A stretch of DNA of 64,000 nucleotides from Saprospiraceae bacterium (GTDB lineage Bacteria > Bacteroidota > Bacteroidia > Chitinophagales > Saprospiraceae), in the NCBI GenBank assembly GCA_016787415.1, contig JAEUUT010000109.1, positions 92,335-156,334 of the forward strand. The letters run 5' to 3'. A program made the translations under genes and the position numbers. The notes beneath the pieces were generated by a model that worked only from the letters and a program-made list of their open reading frames with translations, was not told the origin of the DNA and ran no database searches. Shown here piece by piece: positions 19,934 through 29,500 of this stretch (positions are counted from its first letter, which is position 1; each line of letters starts with the position of its first letter).

Positions 19934-20061
19934 AACACGGATTACACAGATTATAACGGATTTACACGGATTAGACAAGTTCGCAGGTATATATTCCCAT
20001 GCACTGCTGGCGCCAAACACCCTATCCGTGTAAATCCGTTATAATCTGTGTAATCCGTGTT
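19934..20061. repeat. Long palindrome 'c': GGATT-unit arms
   Basis: Perfect 38-bp arms lie at 19934-19971 and 20024-20061 around a 52-nt loop. Each arm holds four 9-10 bp units (AACACGGATT, ACACAGATT, ATAACGGATT, TACACGGATT). On the left the arm is extended by AAACACGG starting 2 nt after the stop codon of the DUF4097-like gene. The unit pattern resembles palindromes b and e, but the loop is different. Confidence 0.96.
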
Positions 20062-20165
20062 TCAAATATCCGCCCATCCACGTAATAAACTTCCCACCCG
20101 GCAAGTTTATAGACCTGCCAATCTTATTGTCCGGCATCCATCGATTTAAAAACCTTCAGGTTGAT

Positions 20166-21836
20166 ATGCTGAAACAGGTCGTTTCCTTTGCATTTTTATT
20201 GTTTTTTGCTCAAAACCTCCTAGCACAATGCGTTTCCGGTAATTGCACCAACGGAAAGGGTACTTTCGTATATCCTTCCGGCGCCAAGTACATCGGCGAC
20301 TTTAAAAATGGCGAGATACACGGCATAGGGGTTTGTTATTACACCAACGGCAGCAAATACAGCGGCGAATGGAGCCATCGCTATCCGGAAGGGAAAGGCA
20401 CCAAAACATATTCCGACGGAACCACCCGCACCGGTCTTTGGAAAAAAGGCAAACCCGTCGACGAGCAGGGAAATGTGCTGGAAGAATACATTGCCAAGAA
20501 AAAAGAAGAACGTCAGGACGATGGCACGAATATTCAATCCGGCTGCCTTTCAGGTGATTGTAAAAATGGCCAGGGCATCTATGCCTATCCGGACGGCAGC
20601 AAATATGAAGGAAGTTTTGTCAATGGAAAATTTGACGGACAAGGCTCCTTCTGGTTTGCAGATGGCGACCGCTATGTAGGCCATTTCAAGGAAAATTACC
20701 CTGATGGACAGGGGGTGCGATACCTCAAAATGGGCGGCGAAGAAAACGGGGAGTGGAAACAGGGCGAGTTTATCGGCGACAACCTGGCCGCCAATGGTTC
20801 CATAGGTTGTGTGCAGGGCAATTGCGAAGACGGAGAAGGCACCTATTTCTACAAAGCAGGCTCCGCCAAATACGTAGGCCAGTTCAAAAACAAACTACCC
20901 GACGGCATCGGCGCCTGCACCTACGCCAATGGCGATGTGTACCAAGGAGAATGGCTTACAGGCGCTTTTGGCGGCAAAGGAACACTTACCCTGCATGATG
21001 GTACGGTTGTAGACGGTTTTTGGCGAAATGGAGAATATATCGGCAAGGAACCTCCTTCCGATTATCAACCAATGGCAGCAAATGAAAAACCGGTAACGCC
21101 TTCACCAGCGCTGGCGCAAACCAAAATATGGGCCATCGTTGTAGGTGTGGCCTCGTACGACCACATGCCGGTGCTGCGCTATACCGACGACGATGCCTAC
21201 CGCTTTTATGCCTTTTTGAAAAGTGTGGAAGGCGGCGCATTGCCTGATGAAAACCTGCGTATCCTGATCGACGAAGAGGCCACCCGCGACAATATTCTGG
21301 GCAATATGGACGAACTGTTTTCCATGGCAGGCCCCAACGATCTGGTTATATTTTACTTCTCCGGCCACGGCCTGAACGGTTCTTTCCTGCCCATCGACTT
21401 CGACGGGTTCAACAACAAAATTGCGCACGAGGAAATCGCCGCCGCATTTAATAAATGCAAGGCCAAATTCAAACTCTGCCTCGCCGATGCTTGCCACTCC
21501 GGCAGTCTCATCGCCATGCGCAGCGCCGATACCGAGCCAGTTATTTCACAGTACTACCAAACGCTCGCAAAATCAGTGTCCGGCACAGCCGTGCTCATGT
21601 CGTCCAAAGCAGAAGAAACCTCGCTGGAATCATCCGGCCTGCGCCAGGGCGTGTTCAGTCACTTCCTTATTCGTGGACTAAAAGGCGAAGCCGACACCAA
21701 TAAAGACAAGGTGGTGAGTGTGGAAGAACTGTTCAAATTCATCGAACGCAACGTACGCGAGTACACCGGCAACCGCCAAAGCCCGGTCATCAAAGGCACG
21801 TATGATCCGGCGATGCCGGTGGCTATTGTGCGATAA
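20166..21836 (+). CDS. Secreted MORN-repeat protein with C-terminal caspase (C14) domain
   Basis: About 556 residues. The signal peptide is MLKQVVSFAFLLFFAQNLLA, then Gln and Cys22. Three MORN blocks follow, each opening with a C-x4-C pair (CVSGNC at 22-27, then CLSGDC and CVQGNC) and each containing two to three YxGxFxNGxxxGxG units. After a Pro-rich linker, a caspase/metacaspase-like domain runs from about residue 315. It has the catalytic His401 in FSGHG and Cys443 in DACHSGS, plus acidic residues near VVGVASYD. In eukaryotic families MORN repeats bind lipid or proteins; bacterial secreted versions are uncharacterised. I chose the ATG at 20166 for its signal peptide. A palindrome (d) begins at its stop codon. 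Confidence 0.88.
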   Translation: MLKQVVSFAFLLFFAQNLLAQCVSGNCTNGKGTFVYPSGAKYIGDFKNGEIHGIGVCYYTNGSKYSGEWSHRYPEGKGTKTYSDGTTRTGLWKKGKPVDEQGNVLEEYIAKKKEERQDDGTNIQSGCLSGDCKNGQGIYAYPDGSKYEGSFVNGKFDGQGSFWFADGDRYVGHFKENYPDGQGVRYLKMGGEENGEWKQGEFIGDNLAANGSIGCVQGNCEDGEGTYFYKAGSAKYVGQFKNKLPDGIGACTYANGDVYQGEWLTGAFGGKGTLTLHDGTVVDGFWRNGEYIGKEPPSDYQPMAANEKPVTPSPALAQTKIWAIVVGVASYDHMPVLRYTDDDAYRFYAFLKSVEGGALPDENLRILIDEEATRDNILGNMDELFSMAGPNDLVIFYFSGHGLNGSFLPIDFDGFNNKIAHEEIAAAFNKCKAKFKLCLADACHSGSLIAMRSADTEPVISQYYQTLAKSVSGTAVLMSSKAEETSLESSGLRQGVFSHFLIRGLKGEADTNKDKVVSVEELFKFIERNVREYTGNRQSPVIKGTYDPAMPVAIVR

Positions 21837-21838
21837 GT

Positions 21839-21989
21839 GTGTTTTTGTGTTTTGGGGTTTTTGTGTTTTGGAGGTGCTTCGCTCTTGGCATTTTAAGTGT
21901 TGGATGCTTAATAAGGCTTTCACCTGATAAAACCCTATGCCAATAGCGAAGCACCACCAAAACACAAAAACCCCAAAACACAAAAACAC
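21839..21989. repeat. Long palindrome 'd': GTGTTTTG-rich arms between convergent genes
   Basis: Arms at 21839-21890 and 21938-21989 pair over 52 bp with two mismatches around a 47-nt loop. The arm is built of two ~18-bp copies of GTGTTTTTGTGTTTTGG, then GGTGCTTCGCT. It starts 2 nt after the caspase gene stop and ends 10 nt before the stop of the convergent gene. Long T runs on both strands mean it could act as a two-way terminator. Confidence 0.95.
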
Positions 21990-21998
21990 GAAAACCCC

Positions 21999-23426
21999 TC
22001 ATTTCACCAAATCCGCGATCGGATTGTCTTTCCGCATATACGGCTTCAAACTGCTGTATGGCACCAACAAGGCCTGACGGCCGTAAGATGGATGAAAAAG
22101 TGTGCTAATTTCCAGTCCATCGCGCCGAATAGCAAACAGTGGAAATCCTTCTTTATTGATCCATTCGCGGTACTGCGGGTCTGAAGCAAAAGTCGTCATT
22201 TTGGGCGATTCGCGGCGGGCATATTCTGCCAGCCAGCCGGCAGCGTCAAAACCTTTGTTGAACAGTTCGTTGAAGGTAATAGGTTTGCCGGTACGCAAAT
22301 CGAAGTTGTAGGAAAGACCGTCGATGCGCGGGTCCCAGGTCTCCGAAAAAGACATGTATCCGCTAAAAATATTTTCCGTCCAGCAGGCTACTTCTGCCCA
22401 GGCGCTGGCACGCTGGCTGCTTCGGTTGGCGGGTGTGAGTGCTGCTTTCTTTTCATTCAAGGCCGTTTTACAACGATTAACCCAGGTGGTCACTTGCTGA
22501 TCGAGCCAATTGTTGCAGCCGGAGCAGGGTGTGCGCGGATACAGTGCATCGTAACTCGTGGCATAATCGGCATATTCGTAACAACCTGACAGAAAATAGT
22601 CTTTGAGGGTAAATTTAAACGTGCGTTTTTCCCCGCTGCCAATCCAGTTGCAATCGGTATTCTGCCCCGGTTTGATGTTGCCCTGTACGATGCCGGCTAC
22701 TTTGCCATTGGGCAGCAAGGCTTCCATTTCATAATTCCCGTCCAGTGCAATATCTCCTTTCAGGCGATAGGTTTTGTTGTCGGCCTCGATCCATAAAAAG
22801 CCGTCGAGCGCTCCGTTGTGCGAACGAACAAGTATCATATCGCAACGAGCGTTGTTGTAGCGTGTGATATATCGGCTGCTCCATTTGTTGTCGCTGCAAT
22901 TGACGGAAAATGATTGCCCGGGCAGCACTTCTTCCGCTTCAATACGCGCTCCGAGTGTTTTATCCGCATTGCTCCATTCGGCCATCATTCGCTTGTTAGA
23001 GTACGTGCCGGTAAGGTATCCGGTAATGCCGCGCGCCATGTCTCTTTCTTCCAGTTGGAAACCAGAAAGGGTATCGAAGTAACCTTCCAGCCGAAATCGG
23101 ATGCGGCTTTTGGCATACGACATGTAGCCGCGGCAGTTCATGCCGTCAAAACCGAGAGAAATATCCACGACGGACGCATCATCCAGCCTGCCTTTGAAAA
23201 TTTTCACCCATTGCAGGTCGGAAGGTTTTTCAAACAATTTGGCAATCGCGGTATCGCGTACGGCATAGGGCGCCGCGGCAGGTGGCAAAGAGGGAGCGTT
23301 GGGTTTGGCAGCCGTGCCAGAAGTAGTCGGTTTGTTGGTAGAGGCAGCAGGTTTTTGAGCAAAAAGCAGGCAGGGAAGCACACAAAGAAGTGCAAGAATA
23401 CCCACCTGACGGCAAATAACAACCAT
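21999..23426 (-). CDS. Exported protein of unknown function, DUF3298-like C-terminus
   Basis: This 475-residue protein has a signal peptide (ending LPCLLFAQ), a Pro/Thr/Ala-rich linker of about 35 residues, and a large beta-rich region. The C-terminal ~120 residues contain a YNFDLRTGKPITFNELF segment. That arrangement, with a secreted body and a 'DLxTGKxIxxxxLF' segment near the end, is typical of DUF3298/RsiV-like proteins, some of which bind lysozyme. Several Cys residues (including CSGC near the middle) may form disulfides. It is convergent with the caspase gene. The family call is tentative and no enzymatic motif is evident. Confidence 0.6.
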   Translation of the reverse strand: MVVICRQVGILALLCVLPCLLFAQKPAASTNKPTTSGTAAKPNAPSLPPAAAPYAVRDTAIAKLFEKPSDLQWVKIFKGRLDDASVVDISLGFDGMNCRGYMSYAKSRIRFRLEGYFDTLSGFQLEERDMARGITGYLTGTYSNKRMMAEWSNADKTLGARIEAEEVLPGQSFSVNCSDNKWSSRYITRYNNARCDMILVRSHNGALDGFLWIEADNKTYRLKGDIALDGNYEMEALLPNGKVAGIVQGNIKPGQNTDCNWIGSGEKRTFKFTLKDYFLSGCYEYADYATSYDALYPRTPCSGCNNWLDQQVTTWVNRCKTALNEKKAALTPANRSSQRASAWAEVACWTENIFSGYMSFSETWDPRIDGLSYNFDLRTGKPITFNELFNKGFDAAGWLAEYARRESPKMTTFASDPQYREWINKEGFPLFAIRRDGLEISTLFHPSYGRQALLVPYSSLKPYMRKDNPIADLVK

Positions 23427-23485
23427 GTGTAAATTGTTTGGACGAAAACGGTAGTGATTAAAAAGAGTGCAAAAAAACGATGAAA

Positions 23486-26395
23486 TTAATCAATTTCGAT
23501 CTCATCTGAAAAAATCCAGCACGGATACCCAGCGCCTTTGTGCCATTCAGGGCATTTGCCTTGCGGAACGCCAACCACCCGGATAAAACGAACCCGGGCT
23601 TCCGGAATGTTTGCTTCAAAATCTTTTTGCTGAATATTCAGGTCGTTTTGAATGGACGGCCCCGCAATTTCAGCCAGCGGTGAAAACTGGATGCCATCCA
23701 AAGAACCTTCAAAACGAACAGTTTGAGGAAAAAATATCCATGCATTCTGGTCTTGCAGGAAATGGGCGTTCAGGTGTTTGACAGCTTGCTGTTTTCCCAG
23801 ATCAATGACCACATCGAGCGGTACGCCTTCAAAACCCTGCCAGTCGCCCGTGCGAAAATCGCCTCCACCCCGAATGCCGTCGATGAGCCCCTCATTGCCG
23901 CCGGCCGTGTATTGCGGGCTGTATGGATGGGCGTAGCGCAGTACCGACCATAGTTCGGGAATTTTGATGAAAGCCGCGCTTTGATAAACGGTGTAGGTAT
24001 TTTTTTGTGCCCGGATGGTCATTTTAGTCGACTCCTTGATGTCGAACGGTTTTTTGTATCGCTTTTCCGTAGAGCGCTCGCTCTTGAGGTTGTAGTACAA
24101 TATTGCATCCGGGTCGGCAGAGGCCAGTGCAATGCGTTGGCGACCGCGGAAGGTGGCATCGCCCTCGGAAATAAACGGCGCTATCACAAAATCGGGGTCG
24201 TTGATTTCAGACACGGGCCTGTTGGGCGCAGCTGCGGCCCAGGAGCCTGGCTGCCCGCCCATTTCAAACAAGAGTTCTCCGCCAGCAGCAAGTTCGTCGT
24301 GAGAAAGCCAGGAATTGGCATGCAGTTTTTCATTCAGCCGGGCGCTTTGGATATACGGCTGGAGACTGGAAACGTTGGGTGCGCGCAAAGAAAAGGTGCG
24401 CCCGTTGTCTAGGTGCAGGCTGATTTTTTCAAACAGCGGCGTCCCGATCACATAGTAATCGCTGCCAGGCAATACGGAATACAATCCCATCGCCGACATG
24501 ACATACCAGGCCGACATCTGGCCACAGTCTTCGTTGCCGCTCAGGCCGTCGGGCTGGGAGGTATATTGGGTGTCGAGTATCTGGCGGATGCGTTGCTGCG
24601 TTTTCCATGGTTTGCCAATGTAATTGTAGAGGTAGGCGATGTGGTGGCTGGGTTCATTACCCTGTACATACTGACCAATGAGCCCTGTGATGTCGGCCTG
24701 ACTGCGGCCTGAAGTGGCCGATTTGGTCGTAAAAAGGCTGTCCAACCGGCTCTCGAATGCATCCGTTCCGCCCATCAGGCGCACCAGTCCGTTTATATCC
24801 TGCGGCGCTGAAAAGCGGTACTGCCAGGCATTGGCTTCTGTGTAGTTAAAATTGACTTCGTAGGGGTCGAAAGGTTTGTACCAGCCGCCGTTTTTTCTGG
24901 CCCTGAAAAATCGGGAGCCCGGATCGAATACATTTTTGAAATACTGCGCCTGCCGCATATGCTGACGATACTGCGCACTGTCGCCTGCAGCGCGGGCTAT
25001 TTGTGCAATACACCAGTCGTCATAGGCCAATTCCAGGGTTTTCGACACCGATTCCGGTGCATCAGGCGCTTCGATCAATCCTTTGTTGCGATAGGCATTC
25101 AGGTCAGGTGTGCTACGCGACACGGTTTCCTGCATGGCTTTGAGGGCCAGTGGCAGGTCAAAATTTCGAATACCTTTTGCATAAGCATCGGCAATAATCG
25201 GTATGGAATGGTTGCCAATCATACAGTCGGTTTCATTGGCGGCCAGTTCCCATACCGTAAGCCGCCCCCCTTGTTCGTACTGCTTCAGGAAGGTTTTTAC
25301 AAAATCGGCTGTTCGTTTGGGTTCCAGAATATTCAGCAAAGGGTGCAAGGCGCGGTGCGTATCCCAGGTAGAAAACACCGTGTACACATCGTGGCCGGGG
25401 CTGGGGTGCACCTGATTATCGCGGCCACGGTAACTACCATCCACGTCATTCCACAGATTAGGGGCGATCATGGTGTGGTACAATGCTGTGTAGAACACCG
25501 TTTTTTGCTCCTTGCTACCGCCATCAACTTCTATTTTGGAAAGTTGGCGGCGCCATTTATCCTGGGTCTCCGTTTTTATTTTTTCAAAATCGAAGCCGGG
25601 GCATTCCGCTTCCAGGTTGCGGCGGGCGCCTTCTATGCTTGTGCCCGAAATGCCCACGGTGACTACCAGCGGCGTTTCCTGATTGTAAAAACCCAGCAAG
25701 CCCACCACCGCTTTGCTGTTGACTGTAGGAGCGGCTTCGCGCGGGTTTTTAGCCATATCCAGCACGATGCTGCTAAAAAATGGTTTGCTGAAACGTGCCA
25801 CGAAATACACGTGCTGCTCTTGTGCCCAGGCTTTGGAAATACGATAACCGGCAATTTCACGGTCATTTACCACGGTCAACTGCGATTCGAGCACTTCATC
25901 GCGGTGCCGCAAATCGACCACCAGCGAGCCTTTTTCCTGATTCAGCGGATAGGAATATCGGTGCACGCCAACACGTTCCGTAGCCGTGAGTTCGCATAAA
26001 ATCCGGTCGCGCTCCAGCATAACAGAGTAGTATCCTGCCTCGGCTTTTTCCTTGTTTTTTTTAAAAGGAGAAGCATATTCCTCCGGTTCCAGCCGTACGC
26101 CACCTGTAAACGGCATAAAAAGGATATCGCAGTAATCGGCCACGCCTGTGCCGCTCAGGTGCGTATGAGAGAACCCGTACACCAGCGAATCGGAGTAGTG
26201 GTAGCCGGAACAAGCATCCCAGTCCATCATGCTGGTGCGGGTATCCGGGCTCAGTTGTACCATGCCAAATGGCGCCATAGCACCCGGAAAGGTGTGCCCG
26301 TGCCCACCCGTTCCGATAAAAGGGTCGACAAACGGCAGCGGGTTTTGCGCTCCGGCAAGAAATGGGAGCAGGAGCAGGAGGAAGGAATATTTCAT
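23486..26395 (-). CDS. GH92 family glycosidase (alpha-mannosidase type) with CHB_HEX and F5/8-type C-terminal domains
   Basis: This 969-residue secreted enzyme has a short signal peptide (ending PFLAGAQ). The GH92 body (about 20-740) shows FSTWDTHRALHPL, and the SGNEDCGQMSAWYV stretch with a following GLYSVLPGSDYY, both typical of the family. GH92 enzymes are calcium-dependent exo-mannosidases acting on N-glycans and yeast mannan. After it come a CHB_HEX-like beta domain (about 755-820, YYNLKSE) and a discoidin-type segment (DVVIDLGKQQAVKHL near 890), which may bind glycan. There is only 20 bp between its start and palindrome e, so it is either co-transcribed with the upstream M4 peptidase gene or read from a promoter inside the repeat. 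Confidence 0.9.
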   Translation of the reverse strand: MKYSFLLLLLPFLAGAQNPLPFVDPFIGTGGHGHTFPGAMAPFGMVQLSPDTRTSMMDWDACSGYHYSDSLVYGFSHTHLSGTGVADYCDILFMPFTGGVRLEPEEYASPFKKNKEKAEAGYYSVMLERDRILCELTATERVGVHRYSYPLNQEKGSLVVDLRHRDEVLESQLTVVNDREIAGYRISKAWAQEQHVYFVARFSKPFFSSIVLDMAKNPREAAPTVNSKAVVGLLGFYNQETPLVVTVGISGTSIEGARRNLEAECPGFDFEKIKTETQDKWRRQLSKIEVDGGSKEQKTVFYTALYHTMIAPNLWNDVDGSYRGRDNQVHPSPGHDVYTVFSTWDTHRALHPLLNILEPKRTADFVKTFLKQYEQGGRLTVWELAANETDCMIGNHSIPIIADAYAKGIRNFDLPLALKAMQETVSRSTPDLNAYRNKGLIEAPDAPESVSKTLELAYDDWCIAQIARAAGDSAQYRQHMRQAQYFKNVFDPGSRFFRARKNGGWYKPFDPYEVNFNYTEANAWQYRFSAPQDINGLVRLMGGTDAFESRLDSLFTTKSATSGRSQADITGLIGQYVQGNEPSHHIAYLYNYIGKPWKTQQRIRQILDTQYTSQPDGLSGNEDCGQMSAWYVMSAMGLYSVLPGSDYYVIGTPLFEKISLHLDNGRTFSLRAPNVSSLQPYIQSARLNEKLHANSWLSHDELAAGGELLFEMGGQPGSWAAAAPNRPVSEINDPDFVIAPFISEGDATFRGRQRIALASADPDAILYYNLKSERSTEKRYKKPFDIKESTKMTIRAQKNTYTVYQSAAFIKIPELWSVLRYAHPYSPQYTAGGNEGLIDGIRGGGDFRTGDWQGFEGVPLDVVIDLGKQQAVKHLNAHFLQDQNAWIFFPQTVRFEGSLDGIQFSPLAEIAGPSIQNDLNIQQKDFEANIPEARVRFIRVVGVPQGKCPEWHKGAGYPCWIFSDEIEID

Positions 26396-26415
26396 GCTGG
26401 AAGAATTTAAAAGGA

Positions 26416-26557
26416 GGTTTGAACAGGATTTTGGGGATTGGAAAGGATTAGAAGGATTACCGACTTCGTGTTGACAATTTTTTAAATTTCTAAAATTTTG
26501 TCTACCGCGTTGGTAATCCTTCTAATCCTTTCCAATCCCCAAAATCCTGTTCAAACC
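26416..26557. repeat. Long palindrome 'e': GGATT-unit arms, same loop as 'b' inverted
   Basis: Perfect 46-bp arms lie at 26416-26461 and 26512-26557 around a 50-nt loop. The arm units are GAACAGGATT, TTGGGGATT, GGAAAGGATT and AGAAGGATT. The loop shares about 40 identical nt with palindrome b in the opposite orientation. The right end lies 7 nt from the stop codon of the M4 peptidase gene and the left end only 20 nt from the GH92 start. Confidence 0.97.
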
Positions 26558-26564
26558 CTCCCCA

Positions 26565-29500
26565 TCAGCGTTTGACCACTTTCACCACAGCACCCGTTTT
26601 GCCTGTAGCGATGCGCAGCAGGTAAGTGCCGGCAGGCAATTGACCCAGGCGAAGATCGAACTGGTTCGGGCCGCTGCTCAACTGCACCGTCTGGGTTTGC
26701 AGGGTTTCACCGAGCAGGTTATTGACGGTTACCTGTGCGGAGGTGTTTTCTGCACTTTGCAGACTGATTTGTACCCGATCGGTAGCCGGGTTGGGCGCCA
26801 CGGACAGTTGCAGTGCCGAAGCGTTTGCTTCATTGGTGCTTACCTGCAAACTGCGGTCGCCGGTAGCATACCATACGCCTTGCTGACGGCTGGTGACGAG
26901 CAGACTGGCATTGCCCTGACCGGTGATTTTGGTATTGTTTACGCCTTGCAGATACAGGTCGTAGTCGCCAAAAATGTCAGGACTTTGGTGCAGCACGGCA
27001 TTATCGAGGCGGGTGTAACTGGGCCAGCCCAGGTCGCCGTTGTCGCTCACAATCACATCATAGTCTCCGGTTTCGGAGTTGGAACCATACACATCGTAAA
27101 ACGAACCGTCATTGGCAAAAAAGTCGAAGGCGAGTACGTAAGGCGAGTTTTTTGCAAAGGCAGGGTCGCCAATGCTGGTATTTTCCGGAATGCCCGTAAA
27201 CAGTTTGGAAATGAACGGCGTGCCGGTAACAAACTCCCCGTTGTCGCGGAATTGCAGGAAACTGATATCCCAGTAACTCAGGTCAGTACTGCCGTTTGAA
27301 AGTTGGTTGAATGCATCGTACATCAGGTTTTCGCCCGAATAGTCGAATTCAAGCACATCGGCGTATTGCACCTCGCCGGTAACCGTATTTTCAGAATAGG
27401 TCGGGTTGTACAGCACGTACACATAGGTATCACCCAGGATGCTCAACAGGTCGGCGATGTATATTTTATTGTCCGCATCTTCCGTAATGGCGGCGAGATA
27501 ACTGCCATCTTTGGAAATAGCCACATTGCGCCAGATAGGATCGGCGGAATACGGCGGATTCACCGTTGGGATAATCTGCGATTGTGTGTACACCAGGTCG
27601 ACAAGAATGATATCGCCTGCTGCATTTACAAAAGCAACTTGAGAACCATCATCGGACACGCTGGGGCGGCTGCGCACACCATCCGTGTAAATAGAGCCCA
27701 GCACGGTACCATCGCTCAGGGCGATGTCGAGGTTTTGGTTGTTGTTCGTGACGCAAAGGATAAGGTCTTCTCCCGGGTTGGGCGAGAGTTGTCCGAGGTA
27801 ATTACCGCCCGGTGCGCTGCCGATGCCTACCTGTGAAAAAGCAGTGGCTGCCGCATTGGCCACAGTGGAGCCGTACAGGTCGGTAGCCGCCTGAATCACG
27901 GCAATACGCGCATCGATGAACTGACTGGATTTTACCAGATAGTCGTCGAGCGCTTTGTAGTACACCAGTTCGGCTTTGTCTTTGCCTACTCCAGCGGTAT
28001 TGGCAAACAGGTAAAAAGCGTGGTTTGGGATGCCGCTGTTGATATGCACGCCGCCATTGTCATCATTTCCATTGTATTGTTCGTTGGTATGGCTGGGCTG
28101 CCACCACGGGCTGCTCGAACTTACGCCATTGTGCGGGTCTTGCAGGCTGCGGAGCACATTGTTCGGGTTTACGCCGCTTTGCATCACGTCTTCGCCAATG
28201 TTCCAGTCGTCGCGGTCGATCATAGCGCCGAATACGTCGGCAAAGGATTCATTGAGCGCGCCGCTTTCATCCTGGTATTCGAGGTTGGCAGTTTTTTCCA
28301 CTACGCCGTGGGTCATTTCGTGGCCGCCTACGTCGAGTCCGCGGGCCAGTTTTTTGAAAATACTGCCGCCGTTGCCATACCACATGGCAGCGCCGTTCCA
28401 GTAGGCATTTTCCATGGAAGTGCCGTCGTCGTCTGCTACGTTGTAGAAGGCGATGATATTGCCGCCAACGCCGTCGATGGAGTTGCGTCCGAAGGTGGTA
28501 TTAAAATAGTCGTAACTCTTGATACTGTTCCAGTGTGTGCTGACAGCCGTAGTGTTGTTGAAAGTAGTGGAGCCGGAAGTAGCGAGGGAATAGTTGAAAG
28601 AGGCCTGGTTGGCTGGCGAAGTGTTCAGGGCGTCGACGGTGACAATTACGCCCACCGGGTCGTTCGGCATGGACGAGGCACCACTGTTGAACATTGGTTT
28701 GCTGGCGTCTTCCATGACAATGGTGTTGCCCGACTGCCAGGCGCCAAAGGAGCGATTTACATTCAGCAGGTCGTTGCCCGATGCCGGAACAGGCCCATCC
28801 ACCAGTAGTGCCCCTTCTCTCACTTCTCGCTTCTCACCTCTCACCTCTTCTGTCTCACCTCTCACTTCTCGCCTCTCACCTCTCTCATGAGCATGTCCGG
28901 CGATATTACAGGTGTTGTCATATTGATGCAAAATAGCGCCTGTTTGAGCATCTACGAAATATACCATGCGCGCCATCAGGTTGGGGTGCGCCACGATATG
29001 CCAGGCCAGGCGTTCGGTGTTCAACTGGCGATCCTTGTGGTAGATAACCAGTTCGCTGCTGAATGGCTGACCGCCGATGATCTGCAATTCCTGTTCTGTC
29101 CAGGAGGTTTTTACCTTGTCGGCGCCGATGGCCATTTTCACTTGCTCGATGGCACGGCCAGCGTCCAGCGCGGGTGTTACATTTTCAATAGCAGGCGTGG
29201 GGTAGTAGCGCCCGTTGAGCATATCAAAAGCGCCGTTGTGTGTATGCGCAATCAGTTCTGCTCCATATACAGGCACGCCGCGCAGCACCTGTTGCAAACG
29301 CACATGGGTGTTGCCCTGAGCATCCGTTTTTACATTGGAAACGGTAAACTCGGCCAGTGGCTCGTTGATAGAAGTGGGTTGCAGGCTGGCCAGGTATTGC
29401 AGGGCGCGAATGCCTGTATCCTGCGCATCGGATGCGCTACCCGATGCTGCTGTTTTGCCTTGAAATGCGATGGGAAGGCCGTTTTTGTCTTTGGTGATTT

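Noticed and set aside
28812..28888. A frameshift or assembly error in the M4 peptidase gene
   Set aside because: The reading frame is open through the array and the catalytic domain after it is in frame, so the array is a genuine in-frame repeat, although its exact copy number could still be affected by sequencing.
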